DNA of 64,000 nucleotides from Ascaris suum (lineage: Eukaryota > Nematoda > Chromadorea > Rhabditida > Ascarididae). Location of the stretch: assembly GCA_013433145.1 (NCBI GenBank), contig CM024175.1, positions 10,276,516-10,340,515 on the forward strand. The letters are read 5' to 3'. Position 1 is the stretch's first letter. The number at the start of each line of letters is the position of its first letter. The notes beneath the pieces are model-generated. The model had not been told where the DNA came from, searched no databases, and saw nothing but the letters and a program-made list of their open reading frames with translations. Position numbers and translations under genes: made by a program. This document shows positions 1 through 22,342 of the stretch, in pieces.

Positions 1-2416
1 AGCGCGTTAAGCCCTTTTTTTTAAAAATAGTTCATTGAGCTGTTTAAACCTCTGCTAAAGCATTCTGCAAACAATAAAACGACACTTAGCGTGCACTTTC
101 CTACGTGGCCGACCAGTTGCATAGATATTCCGCCAAAAATTCTTATTAGCCGCCATCTAACGACGCTGAAAATTGACCTTTGAATTTTGATCAAGTTAAC
201 GCCATTAACTCAAGTAGTCGACCACTTAAAATAAGAGAATGTTTGTGAACGAGTAAAACATAATCGCTAAGTTTTACTCGCATACATTTTATTGCCCAAA
301 TGCTAAAACCACCTGTTAGAAAGACACACAGATAATAAATAAGAAGGAAATAATTTTGTCACGTATGTAAATTTTTCTCGAAAAATACAGCATAAAACAA
401 AGAAATATTTGGCATTTCATCAAACTTCGCACAAGTACTTTATTTTAAGCATACAAAAAAAAGAAAATCTTTTAATAAACATATTTTCCAGAAAGTAATT
501 TTCAATGATGGGCGCCCAAAACCTGTTTTTTTTTGGTGCTTTTCTGGAATCTTGTCCTATAGTCTTGAAAAGTGTTGCTTAGTTGCGTTGATCATGTTTT
601 AGCTGAACATTTAATGCATGACCGCAAATTGCTTAAAAGAAATTGCTAACAACAAGCTAAAGCAGGAATTTTTCGAGTCGACGATCAACATCGGTGAACA
701 CGTAGTGCACACGAAAATTCGCTGTCGTTGATTGATGCAAGATGACCTTTACTGCTTGACTCATCAATGATGCCGCACCTATGCATTTGCATTTACCGCG
801 GTAAGGAAAATGAATTGTATTTAACAAATTTGCAATCCTATTCGATAATTTTGGACACATTTGTTGCGTTTCATAGGAATATCATTGAGCCCATGCAAAC
901 TTGGGTCCATTTTATATATCTCTCTAATTCAAAAGAACTGGACTAATATAGTCAACAAAAAAGGATCGTAGCTGCCCATGGCCAATTAAGGCCAATCATT
1001 GATAATTTAGGGGCTTCCTCCACAGAACAAACTCGCATTCGCTTCAATGGTCCTGCCCAGACAGCCAAAAAACTGTTTTTTTTTCACGCACAATCAGCAG
1101 ATTGGGGAGTACAAAGCACGCACCTCAGAAAAGAGGCACGGTGTCGAGTACATTGATTTCGCATAGCAAAACTAAATTGGAAGGTCTCGGAGGTGCAAAG
1201 GTCCACCTTGCCAAGCCACATTGCAGAAACGGATAGGAGGCCTATCACTGGACTGAGAATTGTTGCAAGGCCGAAGAAGCTGATAAACGACGGCGGGACA
1301 TCCTTCCGGAGAAAAAAATTAGCAGCTGTCATGAAAGAAAAAAATGGACTATTGCAAGTAAAGAAATCAAGTTAATTTTTTCCCCTCTCAACTCAACAGC
1401 ACTTATTTAATTAAATTAGTGAATACAGTGAAGTTGGCCTAATTTAATAAATTAGATGAGTTTCTATTTCGAGATTGAGTCAGCAGAATTTAAAGCAATA
1501 ACTAAAGATCCTGAAAATATCATCTTCGAATAACGATCGAAATCTCTTTTTTTTTTTGATACCATAGAATGAAATTCTCAAAAGTTTTATGGAAAGTTAG
1601 AGAAGCACATGCAATTTTTTGTGCTCCACATTATATACTCTATTGTAAATACAAATGAAGCTACGACAGCATCACGGATGAATACTTTCAATTCAGTGCA
1701 CGGTCGCGATATCCTTAATAATCCACGAGATGGAAGCTTTCAATCGTTTAATTCGGATCGCCTAGGCCACAGTGATACTGTGAAAAAGCTACGCGAATGT
1801 CAACTGCTAAACAACAATTTTTTTTAGTGATTAAAGAAAAAGAAGCCGAATCTGATCGCATATCGTTGTGATGGAAGCGATAAAGTGGTGCTAAAATATG
1901 AGATATTCATGGTGCATTATTTGTGGCTAATATGTCAGCAGCAATGATGATCGCCACGATATAAATGTAATAATGAGCAGTAATATTTTCAGTTAAAGAA
2001 GTATGAGAATTGCAAGTCGTCTCATCAATTCTTGCGAGTGGAATATCCTGTATTCATATGACAACATTTCTTTTGCTCGAGATAAATCATACTTTTCTGC
2101 TGCTAGTCAAACACTAGTTCAACTCTATTAGCAAAATTGACTTTTTTTCATTGATGGAATATGAACATTTTATACGGTGTATAACATATATATCTGTGAA
2201 CATATACAAGGTCGCCTCGAAGTAGCGATGCACTGCTCAACAGTTAATATCTCTGGCGGTACGTGCCAGTTTTTTTTAACTCGCTGGCCTAAAAAATCTT
2301 CTACTTTCTAAATGGGACGAGTTCTGTTAGGCGCTCATTGCAAGATAACATTCTGATGGCAAATCTTTATTATAAGTGTATGGGAACATTGACGGTCACC
2401 GGAAAACAGCCCGTGA

Positions 2417-2418
<2 letters not shown>

Positions 2419-2504
<86 letters not shown>
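2419..2504. repeat. (TA)n microsatellite, about 86 bp
   Basis: Uninterrupted AT/TA dinucleotide repeat. The Ile-Tyr open frames that cross it on both strands are a by-product of the repeat. Confidence 0.97.
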
Positions 2505-2506
<2 letters not shown>

Positions 2507-5500
2507 CAAGCAGACAAGTATGCTTAGCCAGTCTGCAACCTCTGCGTTTCTTCATAAAATTCTGTTTCGATGCCAAGAAATTATCTGGTAGTTGCTTGCA
2601 TCGGCCAACAACTGATCACTGATGGGTTGTTCATTTGTCAAAACGTTATTGTCGCTATGCATTGGACATCGATAAGTATACAATGGTAAATAGTTTTTTT
2701 CGTCTTTATATCATTGTAATCATTTCAATTTTTCTTATCAGTGATAAATAGTTAGTAAACATTGCTGACAAATTGATAAAAAAAATTTCTTACATTTTCT
2801 TCTTTTTGCTCAAAAATGTCTAACATTTTCTCTAACGAATAGTTCATTGCTTTGAAAGGTATTGCAATTCCATAATAGTAATAGCTCTCAATTGTGCGAG
2901 ATGTAAATAAAATGCCTCAACGAGCGATATGTTTGAGGTTTATTCATGGATTTTTTTTTCTTGAATTCTTTAAAAAGTATTCCTTATTCGCTTCTCTGTA
3001 TATCATATGGGATTATGGGTAGAAAAAGAAAAACTCTCAGCGATAAATACCGACATGTTGTTATATACTCTCGTGAGAAATTTATCACACAATTGAATAA
3101 TTTTTGAAATATTAGATAATGTTAATTATGCAATATTTATTAGGTGCGCAAATTTCACCTAAAATTTTAGTTATCATTTCTAAGAAATCAATTATATGCT
3201 TGAAGATAATAATAATAAAACACATAAAATAAAATATGAAATTTGTTTCATAAATATATTGCAAAAATTTTGTTGGCACATTTTCGTGGTGGAAATTTTT
3301 TGAAATTTCTTTTTGCAATCTAATCAAAAAAAAACCCATCAAGCCTCGAAATACCTCACATAAATATTGCTTGAAAACTTCAGTGTTATTCCGTCATATG
3401 TTATGGAGTAATGTTGTCTCCCATTTCATTTATTTACTTCTTATGATTCACTTAGTCCCATTGATTCACTAATTCATCTAGTTACAAATCCCTAATATTC
3501 TCCTATTCACTTACCAGGCACTTAGCAATTTTCAGGATCAATCCTCATGTGTCGGAGGTCATCCAGAACTTTTTTTTTGCACTTCTATGCCAAGTTCAAA
3601 AGCTGGTCGTACTTTTCATGAGAATGATGTAAGAGTTAAGGAGAAAAGTTTTCTAGTTGCGCAGATGATTCTGGATTCATTATGCAGTTGAGTTCTTCCG
3701 GATTCTGATCGCAAACAGAACATTTCATCGCTCGAAGATCTATGGAATTCACTTTGTCTATATAGAAAAACAACTGAAGAAGTGCCGTCCAGGAGGGAGA
3801 TTTTATGTAGATCTTGTACAGTGGATAAATGTTGAAAACAAATTCAGTCTTCTACGAGGAATAGGAGCATGCAACTCCTCCATCATCACAGTGATATTAT
3901 TATTGCTCTCAATAGTTGAAAGCTTCCGTTCTTTTTCCACTTTAGTTGTTTAGACACATCACTAAAAAATCTACGAGTATCTGAGTATACTACATGAATG
4001 GCCAAATGAACGAAGCATTGGAACCAACTCTAAGGGAAATCTTCATCGCAATTGCAATAATTATCAAGAAATATTAAGTGACCTTGAAAGTTGCTGCAGC
4101 CTAACGGGAAATGAGGTGTACTTTAAGGCAGCAAAGAGAACTCTATTAAGGGATCAGTGGCTGCATGCAGAACTAATTGATGGAGCCCATGGCGGCATGA
4201 ACGATGACACTCTAACGAGCAAACAAATCTGTCTTTTGTGTTGCTGTATTGGAGAATATTTGGACGATCACAGAGATCCATGATAGCGTGTAGAGCATGA
4301 GGGCTTGATTTCTAGAGTCGACACTTCAAGTCTGATTGGATGCTACATCGTAGATATCGTACTCATGGGTAAGGTGGTTCTCCAACTAATATATTCAATA
4401 AACAAGTAAACAAAATTCGCTTCCCAGTTCTTCGTTTAGAGAAAATTAAAAGAAATAGATTTTTGTTATGTGTGATAATGAAGTGCTAGTATTTCGCAGT
4501 TGGAATGTTAGGAATTTCCACCTCGAATGTGAAATAAAAGCAATGATGTTGAACGCATTGCTGCACATACTACGTTTATGAATGCAACAGCACAAAATAT
4601 TCAAATAAAAATGTCCATCGACGAGGAATATTTATTCTATGCCTTTATTAGTATACAAACAACTATGCATTTAGTAATTTCATCTTCATTATGGAGTTAC
4701 TATTTGAATAAAAGAATCAATTATAATGATTTTTTTCATCAAATGTGATCAGAAATTTTCTGCAATCGTCATTAGAAATTCTTAACAATGGACCATTAAT
4801 ATACACGGTTATTCCTCATCTATTCGAAGTGAACGGATTATTAGCTTTATTTCCATTTTGCCACCCCTTAATTGTGAAAAGGTTTGTTAGACACCATCGA
4901 TTTGTTCATCACATAGAATGGAACCATATAAATGGTTGCGTTTTATTGCATCCATCGTATCGATAGACATATTGCAAGTGCAATTTTTGCGTACATTAAG
5001 ATGCGATTACAATATTCACAAATAAGTCATAATGGTTTCATTTGTTGTGTTGTATTCATACTTTCTCCACAGTCGAACGAGCAAACCTCAAAGTATTTTA
5101 TACTAATCTTTTTTTTTTCTGATTACATTAAATAATAAAGTTGTTTTGATTATTAGTGAACGATATAAATGCGTATTAATGGATGCTCCGTGCAAAATTG
5201 CGATTATTCCACAAAAGTGAAGCGTTGAAGATTCAAAAATCATTCGATAAGAAATTTTGTTACATTTTGCAGTATTCGAAATAAAAAAAAAACGGATTCT
5301 GCACTTGAAAGAATCCATGAATTACGTTCAATCTATACACGAGAATGTTCTTATTATGCACGTATAATATTACTTTGAACTCATGCGTTGCTTTTTTTTT
5401 TCGTATTTCCAAGCGACTAAGATCAAAGGATTTACCTGACATAGCCTAAAGCCATGTTATGTGGATTGCACATAATGAAGAACAACCTTAGGGATACTTT

Positions 5501-7509
5501 ATTGTGCAAGAGGTATTGTGTATTTTGAATAAATTCTTCAAGTGAAAATTTTAAAAAATCATGATTCTGTAAACGATAAAGCAATCAACTTTTATTTCTA
5601 TTTCTGCACTTAGTAGTTTTGATACGTGCATAATGCAAATGGGATCTAAAGTGACAATTTTCCAAGAGGAGATTACACAAGTGTTTTTCGGGAAGAAACC
5701 ACATAATATATGTTAGGTGCATCTGAAAATAAAACAAATTTCTTGAATTTTAGATGTATATCAGAATTCATTTATTATAACTTTTGGAATAGTTGGCAAA
5801 ATTGGCATTGACTTTGACCGAAAATAATGAAATCTTCTTATCAGTTTGCGTTTTGTAGAAAATGTCTTAGGTGAGCTCAGTGAGTGCCCTCATGCCGGAC
5901 TACTACGAATACACTTTTTTGGTATAACTACCTTTGAAATTTCCACCCTAATGGAACAGCATAAACTATTTTCCAGAAGTCAATCACCTAATCATCTCTC
6001 ACAACATTGAATGTGATGACAGTTATGCCCACTATGAAAAAATGAGCTCTAATATGCAAATTTCGTTGCACTGGTTCCTGACTAGTTGACGATCATATGG
6101 ATGTTAACTAACTGTACAAATTCAAATGGTTATGAACTTGTTCCATGAACGATCGATAGCGGAAATATAACGGCAGTATGTAAATAAATGAAACAGGCAG
6201 TTAAATACTCGCGTGACAACAACCAATGCTTATTGTACTTTAGGCGTTATCAGTAATTCATCTAGGCACTATCAAATCCGTAGTTACAGCAATTGAAATC
6301 AAACACTGAAAGATATAGCCAAAGCGTTTACGTTAATGATATCTTCGATTAACTCAAAAAGCTGGATATTGAAATGCAGTTACTTTTAGTTGCTTTTACA
6401 ATAAAGATCATTATTGGAGACAAAATCTTATTTGTATTCGTAGTGACTCTACCGTTGTATTGAACAGTAGTTGTTATGGTGCAATACCCTAGTGGTACTG
6501 ATAGCAAGTAATATAGTGTAATACAATATATGTTGTTAATAACTGTACTAAACTTAAAATTAACCCACCCATTAGGCGTCTGTTTTTTTTTTGGAAAAAT
6601 CATTTCATAGATTTAATCGATGTGTTAGAATCGAATTTTTTTTTCAACTTTTATATTTATATTTATCTCATTCAAGGGACAAATGTTACTTAATTTTTCA
6701 AACAGTAGTCATTACTTTAAGGTATTTAGGGCAATAAATTAAGTAAAGAAGGAAAAATAATAATGAAATTCATTACAAAAAGAAATTACAACATATAGCT
6801 TGGAAAATATTTTAAAACACCCCAATTGACATCCTATTTCTTATTCGTTCTTTCAAAAGCATTTGATTCATTGTGGCATTTTATAGGTGAATAAATCCCT
6901 TCAAATATATTGCATTGATAGACTGTGTCGTGAATTCTTTCGTATTTCCTATGTTCGTGCAAATTTTCCACTTTTTTTCGCATTCCTTCTATAAAAACTA
7001 TCAAATATCAAGTAGTTAGTTTCTCTTTATTGTGAAATAATCTACGCTTATATAAACGATAAGACATCTATGCTGAAAAAAATTCAACGCGTTCAATGGA
7101 AAAAACCTTTTACACTAATAACTTGTTGAAAATTTTCGCAAAAATTCGTCTAAACTATCGTCAAATATTACCAAAATTATATAGATGCGCTTACGTGCTA
7201 AAAATTTCAAGCACTTCTCTAGTGATAACAGTGCACCAAATGATTCTCCATTATTGTTCTCTCTTTTTTTTTGCTCAATGTGCTTTTGAATATTTTTGCT
7301 TGTTGCACGTTCTAATACAACTTCATCTTATAGACAGATAGTTGACTTCATTGCTATGAGGCTGCCCCTTTTATGTACTGTACGTTTTCTGATTGTATCG
7401 AAGAAAAAAATCCGTTGGTCAGAAAAGTGTTTACAGTTTGTAGCTAACAGTGAATATAACTCACATTTTGCATAACCTCTTCTTGAAATACACGTTTGCG
7501 CAGTTCGTA

Positions 7510-7613
<104 letters not shown>

Positions 7614-10600
7614 ATATTCACTTTCAACAAAATATTTTAAATGTGAAGGTAAACGAGAGATGAATATTAGCTTTATTCCAGCTTCCTTCTTTTGTGGTGT
7701 TAGATACTATTTCACAAGTTTCCCATCAACGGTGACATAACTTTCATTTTATCCAATGAGAGGAAAGATGACGATAAAATATTTTCAGTATTTTTCCACT
7801 TCACGCAATTGGATATAATTTCTTCTGCGGCGTAAGCGACGTTCGTTCGCATTACGTAATTGTGCTACAACATAACATACAACCCGATATTATTGTTGTG
7901 CAATGTCTAAAATCAAATGTGGAATTTTTTTTTAAAGTCTGGTATGTTCGACATGCTTCATTCGTAGAAAGCGCCTAATAAATGAAAAAAAAAACGGCAA
8001 GAGGAAAAGAAAACTAAATATTTATGTCGAAGTCAGCTTTTTTTTCGAAGGAAGAATAATGTCGATTTCGAGAAAAAACTTGTTGAAATAGGAAACTTTT
8101 TTTTTGTCCCTATAAAATCAGCGTAAATTCTCAAAGGTCATTTGTGATTGCATGGCTATTCGAATATTTCTTCAATAGTTTGTGTTTGAAAGTCATAACG
8201 AGCAATCGGCCATATAATTTAAGAATAGTTTGAGCAAGGGAATTACGTCGATTTATGAACAGAATTGCTGACGATATTTGGAGTGTATCGATGATAGTAG
8301 TATCGTAGAAACTGTCGATGAGATCGTTCATTGATTCAATGTGTACCATTTTTTGTCTCTCACTCGTAACCATCCATATAGTGCCTCAAAAATATGGGTG
8401 TGCTTTGAGTTTGAAGTAAACAAACATGTTGATAAAACAGTAACTATGCAATTTTTGATCTGTAGAAGTGCATCACTGATGTAAACAAAATGCCAAATCC
8501 TACGAAAATATGGTGAAGTAAAATAAACCAAATTAATATGGTAACAAACGGTTGATCATGGACATTTATTTTGGATATTGCTCGATTTTCCTAATTTAAT
8601 ATATCGATTGTCCTTCTATATGTCCATATCCTTTAAGAGTTTTATTTATTTCATTCACAGGTAATTAGCATTTGAAAATTATTTTTGCATAATTATTTAA
8701 AATTTAATACTTGCATAACTAATTGATTTTGTCGCCTTCTACGATTAAGCAAACGAGATCCTTTTAATCTGAGCGGCTGGTTATTGTTGAATATCAACCC
8801 AATGAGGAGTTCTTTCTTTTTCATTTCCAGAATTATATACGCAATGGTTTTTTCTTCTGGAGAATAGTCAGTGAGAATACATATACATATATTTGGCAAT
8901 AATTTCGTCCACGATTATCTGAAATCATACTCTCATTTTTGCGCCATCATGTTTACTTTATTATGGTGTAAATATTTAAGCATTTCTCTTAAGGTTGAAT
9001 TTGTTGCATCTTTCACTTTTAAATTAATGATTTTTCACCCCGATGTTGCAGTAAATTAGGATATTGTGCTTTGAGCGATTTCTATTCCGGATTTTCGTAT
9101 TTGTTGATAAATTCGATCTCAACGTTTACTAATACTTATTAAGTGAATTCCACGAGAAGAAAAAAGTTAAGAAATTAAGTGCTCAATAGCGATCGTAAAA
9201 GAATACACGTCGAATATCAATCGTTATTTTTCTTTTGCAAGAAAATAACTGAACAATTAACAATTTCTGCATTAAAATTGGTTTAAAAATTAAAAAAAAA
9301 GAACGAGGAAAGTGAAGAAAAGCGGAAGAGCAAAAATCATCGGCAATAATATTCCATACTTAATCTCTCTTCTGTCATATCATTTCACGGCGATGATTAA
9401 TTGCTCGACAAAATTTTACTGTCACTTTCATTTAACATTTATGCACTGAAAATAAAGAAAATGTTCGCATGAGTGTATCAATGGAATTGGCACAATATGT
9501 GCTTTTAAAACAAAAATTGGTAGAATTTCATATTGCAGAACATCGAAAAAATTTGTGTTTTTTTTTTCAATCCCACTCACTTCCGAATGAGAAATAGCCG
9601 ATAGTAAAACACACACGGATGTTTACATCGATTTAAGTATCCACAATTTGTTTCGATATTTCTGGACCAGTTTGAAATTTAGTACGTAAGGAAAAGCTAC
9701 TTCGATCGTAGCGATTAGACTTTCTTAGCGCTAACTTCAATGTTTTATAAGCGGCAAGTGTCGAATCGACAAGCATATATGCATTTGCATACATAGCAGA
9801 TATTTGCATAATATAATCATTTCACTGCATTGCCCACACTAGCACTGTTACAGACAAAACATCGACAAATGATGCAAATCACTAACTTTGAGTAGATTTT
9901 TGAACAGTTGGAGGGCAAAAGTGAACAATTGTGAAAGATTCTAAATCATTCACGATTATGAGACAATGAATCTATAAATAAATCTTTATTATAGAGATTT
10001 TGTTTCCACATGTTTGTTTTTTTTAGAGTAATAACTATGGAACTAAATAATATTCTATGAGTAAAGTTTTCCTCAACAACAGCAATGTTATTTTATTCTT
10101 TTAATTGTTTCTGTTTTATTGTAGAAAACTTGTTCAATCACCTCATAAGCATAAATATTGATAGCGATTCATTCGTCGATGAGTGTAAAAAAAAGTGCAC
10201 GAATATTTGTGCTTTTTGATATTTGAATTTGTTATTTTGTGTTGTGTCGTATTTTGTCTTAGGAGAAGATTTATTGAATGAATGTGATCAAAGTCAACTA
10301 TTACAAGCTGTAAAGTTTATTCAACGATCATGAAGTAATACGTTACGATTTGGCGCATATTCATGCAATTCCATCCAGAAAACGCAAAGGATGTGTAAAA
10401 GTTAAGTTTCAATGTAGTCGAACCTAACGCTGAGATGTGTATTGATTTCGAGGAATAATTTTCGACAAAATTGCTTTTTTTCAAATACTACCTTTTTCGA
10501 ATATTTCTTCGAGTATGAGATATTTTTCGAGGATAGGAATATTCTTCAATCAATTTTCAAATATTCACATAAGTAACGTCTTTGTAGAATTGGAAAGCTT

Positions 10601-11655
10601 GTTTGAGAATATAAGTTGACTTGTATCCAATTGATAACATTTTTTTTTGTTCACTTTAGACATAATTTATTAGTGGAATTTATTTGAGTGTAAAATTCGA
10701 TTGAAGAAATTCGAAATGTTTTCACTACGCATAAAAATTTACTAGTCTATCGATTGTATAGTGCTGCAATAATGCAAATGATTGAGTAATTGTAAAGAAG
10801 AAATCCTCTGTTGAGAGTGTAGATAATAAAAGCTCAATTGGAATGTTTCTCCGTTTGATTATTATAACAATTTTATTTCAGCTATCTGCTTCCTAATAAA
10901 GAAATTTTTTAGTGAAGCAAAATTGCTGTAATCTCTGTCGAAAATTATTAATAAAAATATTCATGAGATCTTATTTTGGATGTAACGATGTTGTTGTTGT
11001 CTGGTTCTTTAATAGTCTCGAATAAGAAAACAAGAAATAATCAAAGTGAAAGTTATTTCTTTTCAAAAGCGTAAACATTAGGCACGAAAAGGGTGAAGTT
11101 GGAAGGAGGAGGAAGGATTTGATTTACCCAAATGGGCGATGAGCTCGCTGTTACGCGTTCATCCTGAACGATTCAATTCCTCTAAATAATTTCAAACGGA
11201 GAAATACAAGGAGAACGCCAAATCAGTCACGAATTTGAAACAATATGAAGGGAAATAAATCATTTTTTTTTAAATCCAATCAAAATTTTCTTATGGTCAA
11301 TATAATGAAATTATTATTATCATTGCTTTGGAATTTCTAGCTTTCGAAACTGAAGATAGATTTGTCATCAAAAAATATTCGTCTCGTTTAGTTGTTACAG
11401 TCAACGTCCCATCGAACATATATGCTAAAGGGAGCATAGTGAGTGTATGTGAGCTCATGATAACGAATGTTCTCAATTCTTCATAATGCTTGCACGTTGT
11501 CAAATGTCATTGAAAACAGCACATAATGCATGCACTTTTATTCGCTTTTGTTAATAAAGCAACAGCTAAATGTGAAAATATCATTTGAGCGCTCATTTAG
11601 AGTATTTCAGCACATTAGAGTATCAAATTTGAGCGATAAATTTTGCATTTATTCT

Positions 11656-11676
11656 CCCTCCCCTGCCCTCCCCCCC
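11656..11676 (-). other. G-quadruplex-type tract (minus strand)
   Basis: The plus strand reads CCC-T-CCCC-TG-CCC-T-C7. The minus strand therefore has four runs of at least three G separated by loops of 1-2 bases, which meets the usual G4 pattern. It lies inside a longer pyrimidine-rich patch (about 11652-11710), which stands out in this AT-rich DNA. Whether it folds or has a role is unknown. Confidence 0.5.
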
Positions 11677-12640
11677 GCCTACTCGCCGTCCCCTCTCCTA
11701 TACCCTTCAAAATGTCGAATGTCATTACGCAATTTCACTGATGTAAGAAATTGCGCTGAACTGTGAAGGAAATTTGGAAAGAGAAAATCGAGAAAACCCT
11801 ACAAGAGATTGTGCATAATATGGAGGAATTAGTGCAATATTCTAGCTTAAAGGCAATCAGCTTAACGGCAATAAATTGTCCTATATGCGGCAACGTCACC
11901 CGATCTTAAACCCCAAAAATCATTCGGTGTTTTCAATTAGTCCCCTTCAATCGCTACTATAATACTACTCCATGTTAGGTGTAATGTTCGTAGACTGCAA
12001 AAAGGCACCGGATAGCCTCAAAATTTCTTTTTGCTTGTATTATTTCACATGTACCACTTCCTGAGGTATATTATTAAATGCTACTCTTTCTTATCTTTCC
12101 ACTATTAAGGCAAAGACCCGAAATGCAAATTGATGCATAATTCGACGAGGGCAACAGTAACAACCGTGCTTCGTATGGTCGATCATACATATATTCGTGC
12201 GCATTCTCGGTGACGCTTCACTTCGTATTACGAACTAAATACGTGTCATAGAATTTCAAACGCAGTCGTCATCAGCATTTTGTTAAGAGATTTTCCAAAA
12301 AAAAAAAAAACTGACGCTCATGCTTAAGGCATTCTATGCGTTTAGTTAATGCTAACTCAAGAAACTAAACAATATCACGAATATTCTATGTGCGTTTGCA
12401 ATTATTATAGATAAAAAGTCATAAATAGCCTGATAAAAATGAAACAAGAGCTAGAAGAGAATTTTGCCTGTTGAAACACATCTTCTTTCATCCCTTCATT
12501 GCAAGAATAGCACATATTCGTACTTCATTAAATGAGACAGTGGCAAATGGGAAATTATAAATCAAATCAGAACGTGCCAGTCTACTTTCGATCATTTGCA
12601 TGCACAAGATTGCAGTCGAGAAAATTTTTGTAACCTTCGT

Positions 12641-13982
12641 ATGAAATTCGTTTTTCAATATTTATTCAAAATTATGCTTGTTGGAAATTTTTTGCAAATT
12701 ATTTTATCACTGAAACTTACTATTCAAGACAGTAATAATGTAAATTCGCAATATTTTACAAGTATAGAAATTCCTAAGAAAAACGAATGGAAAAGCACAT
12801 CAGTTCGATCGGCACGATATGCGCTTTTGTAATTCATTCTGCTGAACTAAATGATATTACAATGCTAACAAATAATAAAACATTCTTAGCTTAATGTAAC
12901 CATGTTAAATAATGTGAGCACTCGCTGAATTCCGCAAAAAAAAAATGATTCGTTGTTACCGTCACAATCGTTGTCAGTTGCTTATAAAATCCATGCAAAT
13001 TTTCAAGCACCTTCAAATGGGTGTTATTCGTTTCGGTCAACTCATGTCAGTTTGGAGTGGTAAAGATCAAATCGTCTTCCCGTTCTCCTACATAAGTTAG
13101 CGTGTTCATTTTGTGAATACAAAAGCGTGACATATGAATAAATGGACTTGCCCATTTATAGCGATCCGAATCCAAATAAGATCACACATACTGATACTGT
13201 TTGGATTGATGAGATTTTCATCACTTTAGTGAATTCTACCGTCAACATAGCATAAGTGACACTGTTGAGAGAACATCGTCGTTAGCGTGTTTACTTCAGA
13301 AGCAAGTAAGTTGCGATCATTACAGGAATAGGAAAAGAATTTTAGATAATACAGTCGTATTTGCAACATGAGATATTGCTGTGCCAACAACATAATTTAA
13401 AAATTTGCAACATTTATTGAATAAGTGACAACTCCAGCAGTACGTTGATTTATTTGCGATTTCTAGCAGTTAAAAAAAATGGAAAAAAAACCGATGATTG
13501 GCTAGGTTACATTTAGTGAATTTCACGAAGAACTTTAAACCCTTCGATTTTTTTCAATGAGAAATTCTAAGCGTTTGAAAGATCGAGCTTCATTCTGGAA
13601 AATTTCATTGATTTAATTTATTTTCATTGGAATTTATCTGTAGCACTCAACCAATTTCTATCCGATGCTTCCTAAAAAAAACGATTGGAAACTTTTAGTA
13701 GGAATTTTATGGGTATCAAAGGAAAATGGAAGAAAAATTTTTACCTATGCTTCAATTATTTTTGATGCATTTTCATTCGGTATTACGATACGTTGTGTAA
13801 TGGCAATAAAATTTCAAAATGAAGAAACTCGTAATGTTGCGTCGTTGTGTTGTGTACAATTAATAACAAAGTGTAATGTGGAAAGTTGTGTTGAACTCAA
13901 AATGAAGATGGTACAATCGGTCGGAACTCTTCATATCACCGCCACTATGAATGCACGCTTCCAATACATCGAAACGTCATAA
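12641..13982 (+). CDS. Tentative secreted-protein gene upstream of gdh (unrecognised)
   Basis: Tentative model with two exons, 12641-12802 and 13644-13982, joined in phase 0. Further exons may be missed: a stretch near 13010-13060 ending at a GTAAAG donor also looks coding. The start at 12641 gives MKFVFQYLFKIMLVGNFL, a good signal-peptide core, then a polar segment. The last exon begins after CTGTAG and runs 113 codons to a TAA, with five cysteines. The motif PKKN(E/D)WK occurs in both exons. An AATAAA lies 36 bases after the stop, and the glutamate dehydrogenase start codon is 233 bases downstream on the same strand, which is close enough to suggest an operon-like pair. I do not recognise the family and assign no function. 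It could be a chance pair of open frames. Confidence 0.33.
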
Positions 13983-14017
13983 GGCGGGGCTTCCGTATGA
14001 GCACAACGTGTATTGAT

Positions 14018-14023
14018 AATAAA
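14018..14023 (+). terminator. AATAAA poly(A) signal candidate for the gene ending at 13982
   Basis: A canonical AATAAA starts 36 bases after the TAA at 13980-13982 and lies about 190 bases before the gdh start codon. The position supports the upstream frame being a real 3' end, but the hexamer is common by chance in DNA this AT-rich. Confidence 0.35.
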
Positions 14024-14215
14024 AGCGTAAAAACATCATAACATACGTGCAAAATATAAATGTTAGGTGGGAAAACATTTGGGAAGGAATTCCCACCTGA
14101 GAAAGAAATCCTATGTTACTACATAGAGGTAGAGAGAACGCAGAGCGTAGAGGACAAAAAGGAAACAACTTGCTGATAGAAGAATTGAATCATTCGATTC
14201 CACAATCGGTCAGTC

Positions 14216-22244
<8,029 letters not shown>

Positions 22245-22336
22245 ATGAATGGTGACTTTCAATCGTCTAGCACCTATCGTCAATCCACTTCGATGATTAA
22301 TTGCTCAGTGAAGAAAATTCTCGAAACTGATATCGC

Positions 22337-22342
22337 AATAAA
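22337..22342 (+). terminator. AATAAA poly(A) signal candidate for gdh
   Basis: The first canonical AATAAA downstream of the gdh stop, starting 93 bases after it; this fits a short nematode 3' UTR. Confidence 0.5.
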